The notes beneath the pieces were generated by a model, which saw only the letters and a program-made list of their open reading frames with translations, searched no databases and had not been told where the DNA came from. Of a stretch of 64,000 nucleotides of DNA, positions 46,656 through 58,739 are shown piece by piece. This stretch comes from Rehmannia glutinosa. Its lineage: Eukaryota > Streptophyta > Magnoliopsida > Lamiales > Orobanchaceae. The DNA lies in contig CM071931.1 in the NCBI GenBank assembly GCA_016081115.2, positions 14,454,284 through 14,518,283 of the forward strand. The letters run 5' to 3'. How positions within the stretch are numbered: position 1 is the first letter of the stretch; every line of letters starts with the position of its first letter. The position numbers were made by a program, and so were the translations under genes.

Positions 46656-49411
46656 CTTCTTTAAATTTTCAAGTTTTGATTATTGTTTCTATATTATATT
46701 ACATTTTTTTGTTAAGTTAGATTATTTCACTACCTAAATAATATAATACATATCTTTTACCTAAAATTATATAATTTATTAAGGGTGTATGTAAGTTTTA
46801 AGCAAAGCTAAGTAATGTCATACATGTTAAAATGTCCATATGTGAGTGATATTTCTTCAATATTTCTTCTACCATTCTTACAATAGTATATATACATATA
46901 TACCATTTTAACTGTGTTTTATTTAAATCTATTTTAATTTATTATATTAGTTTTTATTTTTTAAATCAAAGTCTATTTATTGATGCGTTTTTATCAACCA
47001 ATACACATCTATATAAGTAATAAATAAAAAAACTACCATAAAATAGAAATACTAAATAGCAACAATAATTTCAATATAAATTAAAATTTCGATATGTAAA
47101 ATAGAATAAGATCATTAAAAGTCATATTGACTTTTTATTTATAATATAAAAATAAAATATTTTGCTACAATAAAATAACCAATTTTCTTTTGTTTTTTTA
47201 AATCCAAACTTGTTAGACCTTTCATCCTATTAATTAAAAATTTATTATGCCAAAAAAAAAAAAAATTTTAAAAATATATTTTCCTGCTCTATATACCTCC
47301 ATATTAAAATATAAATTATAATTGCATTTCGTTAAGTTTGAGAACAAATATTTATCCTTTTAAGTATCTTTTATAGTTAATTTCATGTTTTTATTATCAT
47401 ATTTACTGGGCTTATTTAACTAAAAGAATGTACAATGATATATTATCAAAATTGATAAATGATTCTAAATTATAGGATTTGAAAGTTCAAATGGTGCATC
47501 CATAAAAAATTGCATAAATAAATGTTAAAGAAAAATTAGTTCTCAATTTTCAATTTAGTCTCAAAATTCTTAGTATTAACTGTTTTATATTGTTGTTGTA
47601 ATTTTTTTCAGTAAAATTATTTTTCTTTTATTTTTTATTTATTTAGTTTTACAATATATATATATATATATATATATGCCAACCCTTAAAAAAGTAAAAA
47701 CAATTATAAATATACAGTTGTGGGTAAAAATGAAACTAATATTACTCATCTCATCCACTTCACTTTGAGATTTAAAATCATTTCATTAATTTCAAACACA
47801 TAACTTTTAGCCAAGTTTATTTTATTTTTAAATTTTAGAGTATGCGCTTATAATATATTTGTTTTGCAAATTTAACTTTACATTGTCACAATCATCGATT
47901 TTTTTTTATTGAAAGAATACATGAATAAAATACACTAATAATTGAATCTAAATCATGTTGAACCGTATATCCATTATTACGGGGAAAAACATCATAAAGA
48001 TTAATGAATATATCTTAGAAACAAAATAATATTTATTCAAAATTTTAGTAAAAATTTATATTTAACTTATATATCTTGAAAACTAATTATTTTTTATGGG
48101 AAAACATAAAATTCCTTGAAATTTCCAATAGTCGTGAATATCCATCTTTCCATACCTAAATAATGTATCATTTACTCCAACCAAAAATAATATTACCTTA
48201 CAATTTAGGGTGTGTGATAGATTATAAATTTATTATAGTATGAATATTCTAAAACCAATAGTGAAGTTTAGAAAATATATTTTGTCCTGCTTTATTTATT
48301 TTGAATAAAATAATATTAAATATTTTTTATTTATTTTTTTCTCTTTATTTTCCTGTAAATTTATACTCATTTTTCTTTTTGATGTATTTAATTATTTAGA
48401 CAAATAAAGAAATGTATTATTAATGTGTATTTTACATAGCACTCAACTTTAAATGGCTAAAATTCTCTCATATGAAGTCTGTTATATATGCTTATGACAT
48501 ATGGTTGGAAAGCTCTTGATATCTAGTATAATATAAAATAAATATTATCTAAAAACTTAAATTATTTTAAGAATTAAAATTGAAATAAATCATAAAAGAA
48601 GGAATATAAAGAGACACTTGTCAATATTATTAAACAAATAAAATCAAAATCAATGTGAAAAACTACTTAATTATCCTTAAAGCTAACTTTACCATGAGGA
48701 CATTTTTAGCAAATCAAAATTTTCAAAAACCTTAAAACCTATTCACACTTTTATAATATGTATAGATAAAGCTCCGTTTCCTATAAAAAAATTATACAAG
48801 TATACGTTTGTATCACGCCCAACAAAGGAAACCAACCAAAACACGCTAAATATTCATGCAAATATATCAATTAAGTACTCAAATAAGCCCTCAAATGCAC
48901 GTATATTTTGCACTTATCAATTATAGTGGGTCCCACTGATTGAATATATGGTTTATATATAATTTAATAATTTATTGTATAGGTGTGAGAATTGAGAATA
49001 TATGATTGAGCTTAGAAAACCGAGAAGTTGAAAACTGAATTTTCTAATGAGATTGAGCACAACAAACATTATTTATATATCTCAAATAATAAAAAGTGAG
49101 AAAAACTCCAATGGAAACCATATGACCCCCTAAACATCCCTCGTCAAGGTGTTGTCTGATTTGGCCTTTGGGGACTCGGCGCACTTTTCCAATTAACATA
49201 GATACTAAAGTTATCATAAACAACGAGAAACATCCACAAGTTAACTATATAATTACAAAAGTACCTCTATTTCAAAATAACAATTTTGATACTTTTAGTG
49301 ACATTTTTATATTTAATACATATTACATTTTTCGATATTTATTTAATCATCAATAAGGTTGAATTTATTTGAAAAATAAAATATAAGAGTGGTCAATAAA
49401 TTTCAAAATAA
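45513..49411 (+). other. AT-rich block B and start of block C, unit 3, no gene
   Basis: Aligned with 16691-20053 and 24095-24504. It holds TA microsatellites (46627-46655, 47654-47678) and a GC-rich hAT-like island at 46262-46480 opening TTAGAGCTGTCAAAAGACC. At 48930-49010 lies the unoccupied counterpart of the unit 2 solo LTR site, with GAATATATG twice. No conserved protein frame. Confidence 0.65.
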
Positions 49412-50860
49412 GAGAAAATAAGATTTTTAGTCATATAAGTTGGACCTTTTTTAGAATTAGCCTCTAATTAAGTTGTCACTTTAATGTTTTAGTTCTTTAA
49501 TTTTCAAATTTCTCGATATTCAATCCTTTAACTTTTAAATTTTCTAGATATGCAGTCCTTTAACTTAGCAATTTTACTTTTGATCCTATAATTTTTGATT
49601 TGAAATTTAGACCTATAACTTAGTAATAGTTAAATTTAACGAATTTATTAAAAGGTTAGTACCCACACTTAACATTTTTATAGGAAAATTAAAATAATTA
49701 CTATTAAATTAGTGAATTAAGAAATTTTTTAATATTTATGTAATTAACCTTTGGTGAGGAGAATTATCTCCTAGAAATGGATCGGACTAGTGTACAAGAT
49801 GCATTTATTTCAAAAGGTATAAAAAATTAATGCTTGAAATATTTTTAAAAAAATAATTTAATAAAAAATGACTATTTATTTTTATTTAAAAGTTAATTAT
49901 TAATTAAAATTCTTCAGTTTTAATAATAAAATTTAATTAAGAATTAACCTTTTAATAAATTAATTAAATTTAACTATTGTTAAGTAATAGGACTAAATTT
50001 ACGAAATCGATAAGTTATAGGACCAAAAGTGAAATTTTTAAGTTAAATGACTGAATATCTAAATATTTGAAAGTTAAAGTGTGAGGCCGAATTTTAACAA
50101 CGTAAGATACGGTGTTATGTAGTGATTATTTGTTCGGCCGTGTATCACGAACCTATTATTAATGAAACGCGACTCTACTTTTATTTTCTTCTTCCAACGT
50201 CAATTACACATTTTGCATTTTTTTAGCTTAGCAATTTTATATTCTCCTCTAGTATTAATACTTGATCGGATGACTACGACTTTAGAAATATTAGACCTTC
50301 AACAATTTAGGAGTACATTCCAATCCTTATCCTAATATTTTATCTTATTCTATAATTCATCCCAACCAATTTCCCAATCAATTTTTTTTTTTAAAAAAAA
50401 GAGATAAAATGAATTTCTTATTTCACATCTTTATTTTTTCAATTTCTAAATATTTAATTATAAATATTTATACATTTTATTTTCTTTCAATTTTGCATAA
50501 AAAATATTTTTTTATATTTTTTTAAATTCGAAAATTACTCATTATAAATGGGGAGGTTGTTACATATTCGTTTCAAGACCTACAATTATATATATATATA
50601 CATATATATTATTATTCCCCAACTTTTGGTCACATGCCTAAAGGAGAGACAAACTTTTCTTTCCACCAAATTCTAATAAATAAAAATACCAACACCATGA
50701 TTATTATTCCATCCAAATTTTGGCTCATTGTCTTAGGGGAATCAATCACTTTTGTTATTTTTTTCTTTATCAACCAATATTCTTCATTTCATAATTATCA
50801 TAAAAACACAAGACTTGTTTCCATTTTCCTCTCTAAAGGATCAAATTCTTCAAGTATAAG

Positions 50861-51298
50861 GTAAGAAAATCTTCATTTCTCCCAACTCTATTTTTTTCTC
50901 CAATCCTCAACCTTATACCTTCACCACCTAATAATGTTGAATACTTTTTGTTGAGGTACTCCTAGAGAAATTTCTTGAAGAATTAGAGACCTAGATTTGA
51001 CTACAACAAGCTTGAAGAGAAAATTCAAGACTACACATTATTAAGGTGAGAAAATTATGGTTTTAGTATTTTTCTCTTGACAACATGAAGAATTAATTTT
51101 TGACTCAATAATATGAATTTTTGGAGCTTAGGGGCTGACCTACATCATCTCAAGTTGAGGTTAGAGGCTTGGAGGAAAATTCCATTTTGAGACTACTTGA
51201 AGACATTAAGGTGAGTAGTAACCATTTGGTCCTAGTATATTTTTTTAGACTTGAGACTTAAATTTTAACACTAAAATATTGGTTTGGATACCATTTAG
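50861..51298 (+). other. LTR mini-intron-like array, third subfamily
   Basis: Intervals 50861-50965 (105 nt), 51046-51131 (86 nt) and 51211-51298 (88 nt). Donors are AAG|GTAAG, AAG|GTGAG and AAG|GTGAG; acceptors are CTCCTAG, GCTTAG and CATTTAG, the last two again before GGGCTGA. The sequence around these sites has otherwise diverged from the other LTRs. A fourth donor-like GAG|GTGGGT is at 51383. Confidence 0.5.
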
Positions 51299-53284
51299 GG
51301 GCTGATCTTCAAGAGTTTGAGTCAAGAAGTTGATTCAAAAAAGAAGACTACATTTTAGATCAACCCGAGAAACTACTACGAGGTGGGTGGAAAAATCCTT
51401 TCAACTTCTAGGTGTTTTAAATTGAAAATATGCATGTAGTATTTTGTTATTGAGCACTTGAGATATATATTATGTATTGCATGCCATTTTCTTGTATCAA
51501 GTTGGAAAAATTCTCAAGTGTTACTCAAAAATGCGATTTATCGAAAAATAGAGCATACATGCACACTTTATTGTTATACTTGATGATATTTTGTATGAGA
51601 AGGATATGTATGTGTATGACTTTTGAAATCTATGTTTTGAATAATTTATAACCTGTACAAGTCGAGCATAATTGATTAAATTTCAACTTTTGGACTTAAA
51701 ATGCAAAAATGGAAAATTGGTGGACTTAATTGCAAGAAAATAAAACTTAAGGGACCCCTCTGTAATTTTCGATTTTGGGACTGAACTCAGGTTCAAAAAT
51801 TATGTCTGGACATTTTAATAAAGTTTTAAGAGTTTTTAGATAAATAAAATCAACCCTTAAAAGCCCAAGGACTAGATTGTAAAATTTTAGAAGTTTAGGG
51901 GCTATTTTGCAATTTTCGAAACTGTACCAGAACCTAATTTTAAAATTTGAAATTTTAACTCTTAAGGAACTGGAAATAACATATTTTAAGTGTATTCCAA
52001 AAATCCAAGTTTTAGAGCTTGGAAAGTAATTTTATAAAACTTGAGGGACCAAAGTGTAAAAGATTAAACTTGAGGACCCAAATGAAATTTCCAGGACTTA
52101 TGCAGCCCATGCACCTGGAAATACTAATTTAACTGTAACTTAATTATATTTTGGACCCAAGGTTTAAATTTCATAACAATTGGACCCTAAAAGCCTTAAA
52201 GGCAATTATTTCAAAATGGGACAAAAATGAGATTTTCAAAAGTTAAGGGGCCTAGACTTATTTATTTTTAAAACTGTTTTTGTCCCAATATTCCACAGAC
52301 CTTAGTGATATTTTCCAACTGGAATCACATTAAAAGCCCTTCCGGGTTGTGAGTTCCAATTATTTTAAACTTAAGGACCGAAATGACAATTTTAACAAAT
52401 TTGGGGCTAATGTGAGAATTTTATAAAAACTCGACCTCAAAACTTTAAAAACCTGAATCTCTGAATAATTTAGAGAATTTAGGAACTGACCTCATAATTT
52501 TTCAAGGTCGGGACATTTATTTATTCAATTTTTAACCCCAAAAGAATTAGTTTTTACAAAACGGGGCTAATTGAAAATTTTCTTTTTAACAAGGACCTAA
52601 CTCAAATTATTTTTATTTTAAAGAAATAGCCCTGGACCCTCTGACTTTAATTATTGATTAAAATATTTTATTTTCTCAAAAATCCCTTGTCTTATCGGAC
52701 CGTCTTGACCAAATAATACACGATCGAGGCGACTTTCTCATCTTGCGATTTCAAATCTATAACGGGACTTATGTTCCACCTAATCTTTCAAGATATCGAA
52801 GATTGATTATCCTCCCGATAATTATCTTCATCCAAATAACTCCACCAACGCCATAATTGCCTTGCGCAAATTTTTGAAAACTTTCCTAAAATGCTTCCCT
52901 TAATCAATAATACTCATTTGCTGGTTGACTACGAACGTGTACTTACTTTCCTATCGAGTCAACTTGGTGTGTCGAGCTCACAGTCGGAATGGATACGTCG
53001 GGGATGGGCGGGCGCAGCTCGGCCGCTATTCCACTCTCTGGCCCCATCGCCCTAATCCCGCAATCGAGGGACGGAGTTTGTCCAAGGGAAGCGGATCGTA
53101 GTACTTGAGGTATAATCATGATTATGACAGATTCGAGCCTTGCTAGCTCCACTTTGTGGATTTTGTCTTTGCCTACGGAGCGATAAGGTGACAGGTCTTG
53201 GACCATCTTACGGGGAGTTACAAGGAAGAACGAAGGAATCGCTGTCTGATCCACACGATTCTGGAGTTAATCGGACCCGTTTGG

Positions 53285-53360
53285 TTGGCGCTACAAATCC
53301 GTACGCAACCGCTACTTGTCTTGCATAGGATTGGCGTCACAAATCCGTACGCAATCCTCC
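53285..53360 (+). repeat. Two tandem ~46 bp repeats in LTR
   Basis: TTGGCGCTACAAATCC at 53285 and TTGGCGTCACAAATCC at 53331; one copy fewer than the other Tekay LTRs. Confidence 0.75.
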
Positions 53361-54065
53361 GTCTGCTTGAACCATAGTACTGCGTGACCGCGAATCGTTT
53401 TCTTAAATCGTATAAGTATATTACTTAAATTTATTTATCACGACGCTTGTAGCGTGTGTGAAATCATGCATCATCTCTCACGCGTTTTCATACAACTAAA
53501 TTTCTCGCATTAACTATATATATCGCCACACTTGCACACGATCACCCCATCCACTGAGATTTTGTCTCACCCCCTCCCTTGTTTTCTAACCTTAGAGGAG
53601 GACTTTGTCGAAGAAGATGAACTGCCTTGGATTGAATTCTCATGCTCCGCCCGTTGGACTTACTTCCTATCGTTATCTATGTTGTTGGTTTTCTTTTATT
53701 TTCTTGTTGTTGGACTCTTTTATTTCTTTGAAATTCTGGATTTGTAATTTAAGGGCGTAGGACCCTTTGACACTTAAGTGGCGATATGATGTGTATTTTA
53801 TTTTCTAGCCGGGATCGTAAGCTATTTGGTTGTTGGGATGTATTTGTAAACGTCTTGTATTTGTAGTTTTCGCCGCTTTAGACCTTGTTTCACTTGGAAT
53901 TGTTACATCATTTTCTAGAATGTTGGATTTATTTACATTTAAGTGATTCATCGCCCGTTGCGTCGCGTTGGGGCGTGACATAAAGGACTAAAACATGAAG
54001 GTGACAACTTAGAGAACTAATTCTAAAAAAAGTCCAACTTAAAAAACTAAAAATCATATTTTAAT

Positions 54066-54528
54066 TTCCTATCAAAATAATTTTACTTCACACTAGAACC
54101 AGTACCATAAATAAAAATAGTATTAAAAAATATTCAGCCTTTGTCAATGATGCATTAGCTAGGATTCAGGTCTTCAACAGAATCGAGGACATATTAATTC
54201 TATTTTTGATTTTTAAATATACTTGCTTACTATTTCTATATTTAAGACGTGTTTTTCCTTCTTCTTAATCTCTCGTACATATGAACAGTATTAGACATAA
54301 TTAAATATCCTAACAGATTTCGCTTATAGATAAGATTTATTTTAAAAACTAAAAACACCTCTAAAACACAAAAATGAGAATCTATTTGAAACCGAACCAA
54401 TTAACCAATTAAACCTCCCTATTCATCACTTACGTCGACTCTCACTACAAATAATTTCTCCAATTTTACAGTCTGAGTTCTTGCTCTCTAAGATATCAAA
54501 TCACTGAATTCACTTTACGTACGTACCC
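54066..54528 (+). other. Upstream region of the RNase H gene
   Basis: Up to 54404 it matches unit 2 (25259-25585). From 54405 it is present only in unit 3. No clear TATA box is seen. A palindrome TACGTACGTA (54517-54526) with ACGT cores lies just before the start codon. TTTCTCCAATTTTACAG near 54455-54472 could act as leader or acceptor, but no intron is needed. Confidence 0.5.
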
Positions 54529-55155
54529 ATGATGGAGAAGTGCGTATTGCCAACTCCAATTCCTGTTCTCGATACTAGGTTTTTTGCTCGACAACCCAAA
54601 TTATTACAATGGAGACGTCCTTTCCATGGATTCGTTGCCATCAATTGTGATGGTTCATTTCGGGCACTGAACGATACTGGCGGCTATGGAGTTATTATCA
54701 GAGACTGCTTTGGACGATTCATCCTAGCCAAGGCGAATCATTTTCAGAAGGCTGACCTCCTGAAGAACGAGACATCAGAAGAAGTCAACTATGGGATCGT
54801 TGTCCTAATGATAGAGATGCTGGCAATCCGAGATGGGCTTCGACTCGCAAAAGGGTTGGAACTGAGATATGTCGAAATCCAGTCGGACTCAAAAGTTGCA
54901 ATTTCGATCGTGCTTGGAAAATCCAAATGTCCGGGTCAATGTCTTGGGATATTGTCTGATATCCAATCCGAGATCAGTTTCTTCAAGGGGCTTGGATTCG
55001 TGTTCGTCTACAGAGAACGAAATAGAGCAGCTGATTTCTTGTCCAAGTTCTTGACGAGCAACGGAGAGAAATATATTGATTCTTCGGAGATGCCTCATAC
55101 ACTTCATAAAATTATTCTTGAGGATGCTTTAGGTTTTTCTACGCTAAGATTTTAA
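54529..55155 (+). CDS. RNase H-like domain protein (RVT_3 type), intronless
   Basis: 208 codons, uninterrupted. It belongs to the plant reverse-transcriptase-like RNase H family (RVT_3 domain), a large group whose members are often of unknown function and descend from retroelement RNase H. The domain spans residues about 36-172. NCDGSF holds Asp41; GGYGVIIRD follows at 51-59. MIEMLAIRDGL holds Glu96, QSDSKVAI holds Asp120, and YRERNRAADFLSK holds Asp169. The D-E-D-D catalytic set is thus complete, so cleavage of RNA in RNA-DNA hybrids is possible but unproven. No signal peptide or membrane segment is evident. The start has two Met codons in a row; the upstream one is taken. GC content is clearly above the flanks. 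The counterpart segment is deleted in unit 2 and missing from unit 1. It could be a live gene, a recently silenced one or a captured fragment; the intact frame favours function or youth. Confidence 0.8.
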   Translation: MMEKCVLPTPIPVLDTRFFARQPKLLQWRRPFHGFVAINCDGSFRALNDTGGYGVIIRDCFGRFILAKANHFQKADLLKNETSEEVNYGIVVLMIEMLAIRDGLRLAKGLELRYVEIQSDSKVAISIVLGKSKCPGQCLGILSDIQSEISFFKGLGFVFVYRERNRAADFLSKFLTSNGEKYIDSSEMPHTLHKIILEDALGFSTLRF

Positions 55156-56026
55156 GTTATTCCAGATTTTTGATTTCATGGAAAAACTTTGGTTAGGTTC
55201 TGTGTTTGTGTAGGAAACTTTGTAAGTAATATGGTCATATGCATGCCATGATGAATACTTTTTGGATAAATCAGGTCTGTTACCGTCTGTAAGTATCATG
55301 CTCATATGTATGTAATAATGATGAATATTCTTTCTAAAGAGAAAAAGAGATGTTTGATTATGTTTAATTCGCGCGCTATCGTCATTTTTAAATAACTTTT
55401 GTGGCTGCAATGTTAACTTTTAACTCTCCAAAATCAGAGGTCGGACATGTGAGGATCGAACGTCAATTGAAATATTGATGCTTAATTATATTACTTTGAA
55501 AAATTTATGTACTTACAAATTTCTAAATCACCAATTTTATTAATTCGTAACCTAATTAAAGAGGAAATGGGTTTTTGGAAATTTCCATATATATAACAGA
55601 TCAATTGATGTCCATGGATTGCACGACTCCAATCTTGTATCAGAATTAATTCGATCCAACCTTGGCAAAACATTTTAATTTAGTGTGATTCACAAGTTGT
55701 TTGGAGTTACAAGTTACCAGAAGTACCTTCGTATGTATTCAGGATTTCTTTGAGTCAGTCCGATTTTTGGCCATTTGTCCATAGCAAAATGTGTTTAATT
55801 AATTAACCATGTTTTTCAAATAAAGACTTTTTAGCCACTCTTTAGTTCAATTGTCCATTTTGACTTTTTTTCATTTCTCGGGACCAGAATCATTCCTTGG
55901 TATAGAGAAGAGAAATGTGCCTCAACAACTTTATAGGTAAAGTGTATACGCTGGTGATGTCAGGACAATTAATTCGGATTCGATCTCATAGTAGTGTGTG
56001 TATGCTATCCCTTACTTCTCTCATTA
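55156..56026 (+). other. 3' flank of the RNase H gene and rest of block C
   Basis: It is unit-3-specific until about 55567, then collinear with unit 2 from TGGGTTTTTGGAAATTTCC. At 55222-55262 and 55290-55332 an imperfect ~42 bp duplication (GTAAGTA..ATG.TCATATG...) lies where a poly(A) region would be; AATAAT-type signals occur there. No further gene. Confidence 0.5.
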
Positions 56027-56764
56027 TACTATAAGAAAAATATTGTTGTAAATTGCACAAATCCGAAAATAACAAATATGAGAACCTAAATATAATAATG
56101 TTCAACCGCTAAACACCTAAAATAAATCTAGTGACGCTCGTAAGGGTATGAGATCAATCGCCAGTAGCAACTTGACCAAAGTCGTCCCTCGCGGAAGACT
56201 TAGCCAAACAAATAATTATTATGCAACATAATTAACAGAAAATAAATCCTAAACACTCTAACCAAATTTGTGATTTTTTTAATTAACTATAGAAAAACAA
56301 GTAAAAAGACAAATTAGAACTAAACACAATTAAACCCGAAGAAAAACGATATGGGTGAACGCCGGGATTTGAGAATCATCTCATCAAACTTGTAAGTAGA
56401 ATATCAACTAATTGATCATGCGATCAACAAATATAATAAAAGGTAAAAACTAGGCCTAGATCGATAACTCACGAATTCACCGATTAGGACTATCCCTATA
56501 TAATTTGCTATTTTCATTAATCCAGTTAGATAATGCATCTCGACTCGTATCTAACTCCTTGAATAAATTTAGTCCATGAATTAAAAAAGTCAGTAATTTT
56601 ATTAAGATAATGACACTTCAATTAAAGTGTCATTAAATTGACTAAAATGCTAACGCTTTCTAGTAAATGTCACTAATTTTTATAATTTACAACGCTTTTT
56701 AAAAAGCGTCAATAAACACTTGTTTATATGACATTTTTGGTAGCGTCATATTTTTCTTGTAGTG
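56027..56764. mobile_element. Non-autonomous CACTA-type element, unit 3
   Basis: TACTATAAGAAAAAT ... ATTTTTCTTGTAGTG, collinear with 26056-26815. An AAAAAGCGTC / GACGCTTTTT inversion is retained in part. No transposase. Confidence 0.6.
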
Positions 56765-57131
56765 AAAGTAATACAAATCCTCACAATAAAATTTCAAAAA
56801 ATTAAAATTTGACTTAACAATATTAAATTAATGCATTAAATTATACATGACAAAATCGCAAACTAAAAAAAGAATCCGATAACATAAATCAAATAAATCT
56901 ATAATGTTGCCAAAATTATGTTTTATTTTTCACCTATTTTCTTAATTACTATACTTAGTTCTCCTATATACATGTGTTAATATTTTGTTTATTACATGAT
57001 AAGCTCTTTGCAAAAATCTCGCCCCAATTTGCATATGAATTTACAACTACAATCTTGAAAAAATGTATGTCACTAATCTTCACACATAATAAGAATCTAA
57101 ACATGACTTAAACGAAATGGACGATGAAGCT
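56765..57131 (+). other. Unit 3 end, AT-rich, nothing seen
   Basis: Collinear with 26816-27182; no recognisable feature. Confidence 0.55.
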
Positions 57132-57699
57132 GTGCTTGAGAGATTTTATAAAAAAATCAATTTTTGAATACAAATATACATACATAGTCTTGAATATATT
57201 TTCATGATATTTTTTTGCTTCATCATTAAAAAAATATTAAAGTGTATTTTTTTTGCCTATTGTTTGTTGCTATTTTGGAATTATTATAAAGTGTGAGAAT
57301 TTATCAAACTATTAAAAAATGCACATATCACAAAGACAAAACGGATGCCTCACGGATATACATGTTAGATAAATGTTTTTATCATGATTTTGATGATTTT
57401 GTTCGATTTTGATCAAATGTGTTTTTAAACCAAAACAATGTCCCTAAATGTTGTCTAAATACTTCCGATCGACTTAAAATGTGTTTACTAATTTTCGGAG
57501 TATTTTTTGGAGTTTATTTTCGATAAAAAATTAGACAACACAATTGTTTTGCTCGACCCGATCGCCCTATAGGGCAACCCGTACTGAGTTGAGTTTTGAA
57601 ACAGAAAATGGGATGTAAGAAAAATGGGGGAGGGCGATGGTGCACTGGGAGCAGCCCATTTGGTTCTGTCTTTCTGTTTCGTATTTTCCTCAACCACGA

Positions 57700-58727
57700 C
57701 CAAAGTCGCCCTAAGCCTAAATTTGGATTAAAACATTCTGTCTTCAACATTCTTCATTTTAACTTATTTAGGCCATTTTTCGTCCCATTTGCCAAATTCA
57801 CACAAATTTCACTCAAAATTTATTTTCATGCATTCAAATCACAACTTGGACCTTATATAGCATGTTTATCATCATCATGGCTCATCTTTTCCGATCAAAT
57901 GGTAAGAATTTTTCTTCCCTTGCTCAATTGGGTTGAACCTTGAGTTTATGACCCTCTTGTATATTTTCGATATTTTTGCATATGATCTTGATGAGCTTAA
58001 TTATTATGTTGTATTGTATGATGTTTGATGTGAATTGGTGATAAAATGTTTTGGCTTGAATCATTTACAAGGGCTATATACAACTTCTTTTAATTTTCAA
58101 GCCCACAAAGTGTTCGATGAAATGTCACAATGAAAATTTCAACTTCTACATGAGTCTCTTGCTTCCAAATGTCTTCAATACTTATTGAGATCATGTTTTG
58201 ACAAATAAAATGAGCGTATGAACTCTTCATGACACATTTCTCCCATTTTCCTTGGATTTTTAAGTATAAATTGCTCAATGGTTGATAAACCGTCTCTTTT
58301 TGCGCACTTTGATATAATTGTATGATGTTTTTATCATCCTAACATTCTTTTGATGATTCCAAAGGGGAGAAACAGAAATTGGGCTTGTTAGCCAAAAGAA
58401 GCTAATAAAAGCTCGCAATAAAAGCTATAAGCTATGGCTTCATAAAGCCAAGAATACCTAGTCCATGGCTTGTATTATGGACTCAATTGCAAAAGATTAT
58501 AAGCATTGTGACAGGGGGAGATTCTTAGCTTATGATGTTCTTATGCATCTTATATAAGCTTGTTATAGCTTGTGCTTCTAGCTTATGCAATATCTCGTGT
58601 TGATATGCTCATAGATAGGGGAGCTTTGTATGAAATGTTTTTAACGGATAATTCACTCGTAAAACCAGAAAATTTACTTGGTTTCAAAATCGTCCTCGAG
58701 AAAATTGTTTTGGTTTGTAATCATCAA
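57700..58727 (+). other. Interior of the 57363 element, non-coding
   Basis: Collinear with 12150-13147. Only short open frames; no domain recognised. Confidence 0.6.
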
Positions 58728-58739
58728 AAAGGGGGAGTT

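Larger units (their letters stand above)
50080..53980 (+). mobile_element. Solo LTR of a third Tekay-like subfamily
   Basis: TGTGAGGCCGAATTTT to GGGGCGTGACA, 3901 bp, with an exact 5 bp duplication TAAAG (50075-50079, 53981-53985). Unit 2 has the empty site at about 25170 (GTTAAAGGACTAAAAC). It aligns with the other Tekay LTRs from about 51380 on, but its first 1.3 kb is largely unrelated. No interior or second LTR. Confidence 0.92.
49412..54065. repeat. Long-inverted-repeat MITE, unit 3, split by a solo LTR
   Basis: Left arm about 49412-49660. The right arm begins near 49945 and is cut at 50079, resuming at 53986. Same element as 24505-25258. Confidence 0.62.
27183..57131 (+). repeat. Tandem unit 3 (with two large insertions)
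   Basis: It begins GTGCTTGAGAG at 27183 and ends before the same motif at 57132. Subtracting the insertions at 29821-45247 and 50080-53980 with their duplications leaves about 10.6 kb. This is the most complete unit in view and the only one with the RNase H gene. Confidence 0.85.

Noticed and set aside
54889..55107. Antisense frame within the RNase H gene
   Set aside because: Shadow of the sense coding sequence; no homology recognised.
57596..57943. 115-codon plus-strand frame in the Copia-type element
   Set aside because: It spans the LTR/interior boundary, is broken in the unit 2 copy, and has no gag or pol motif.
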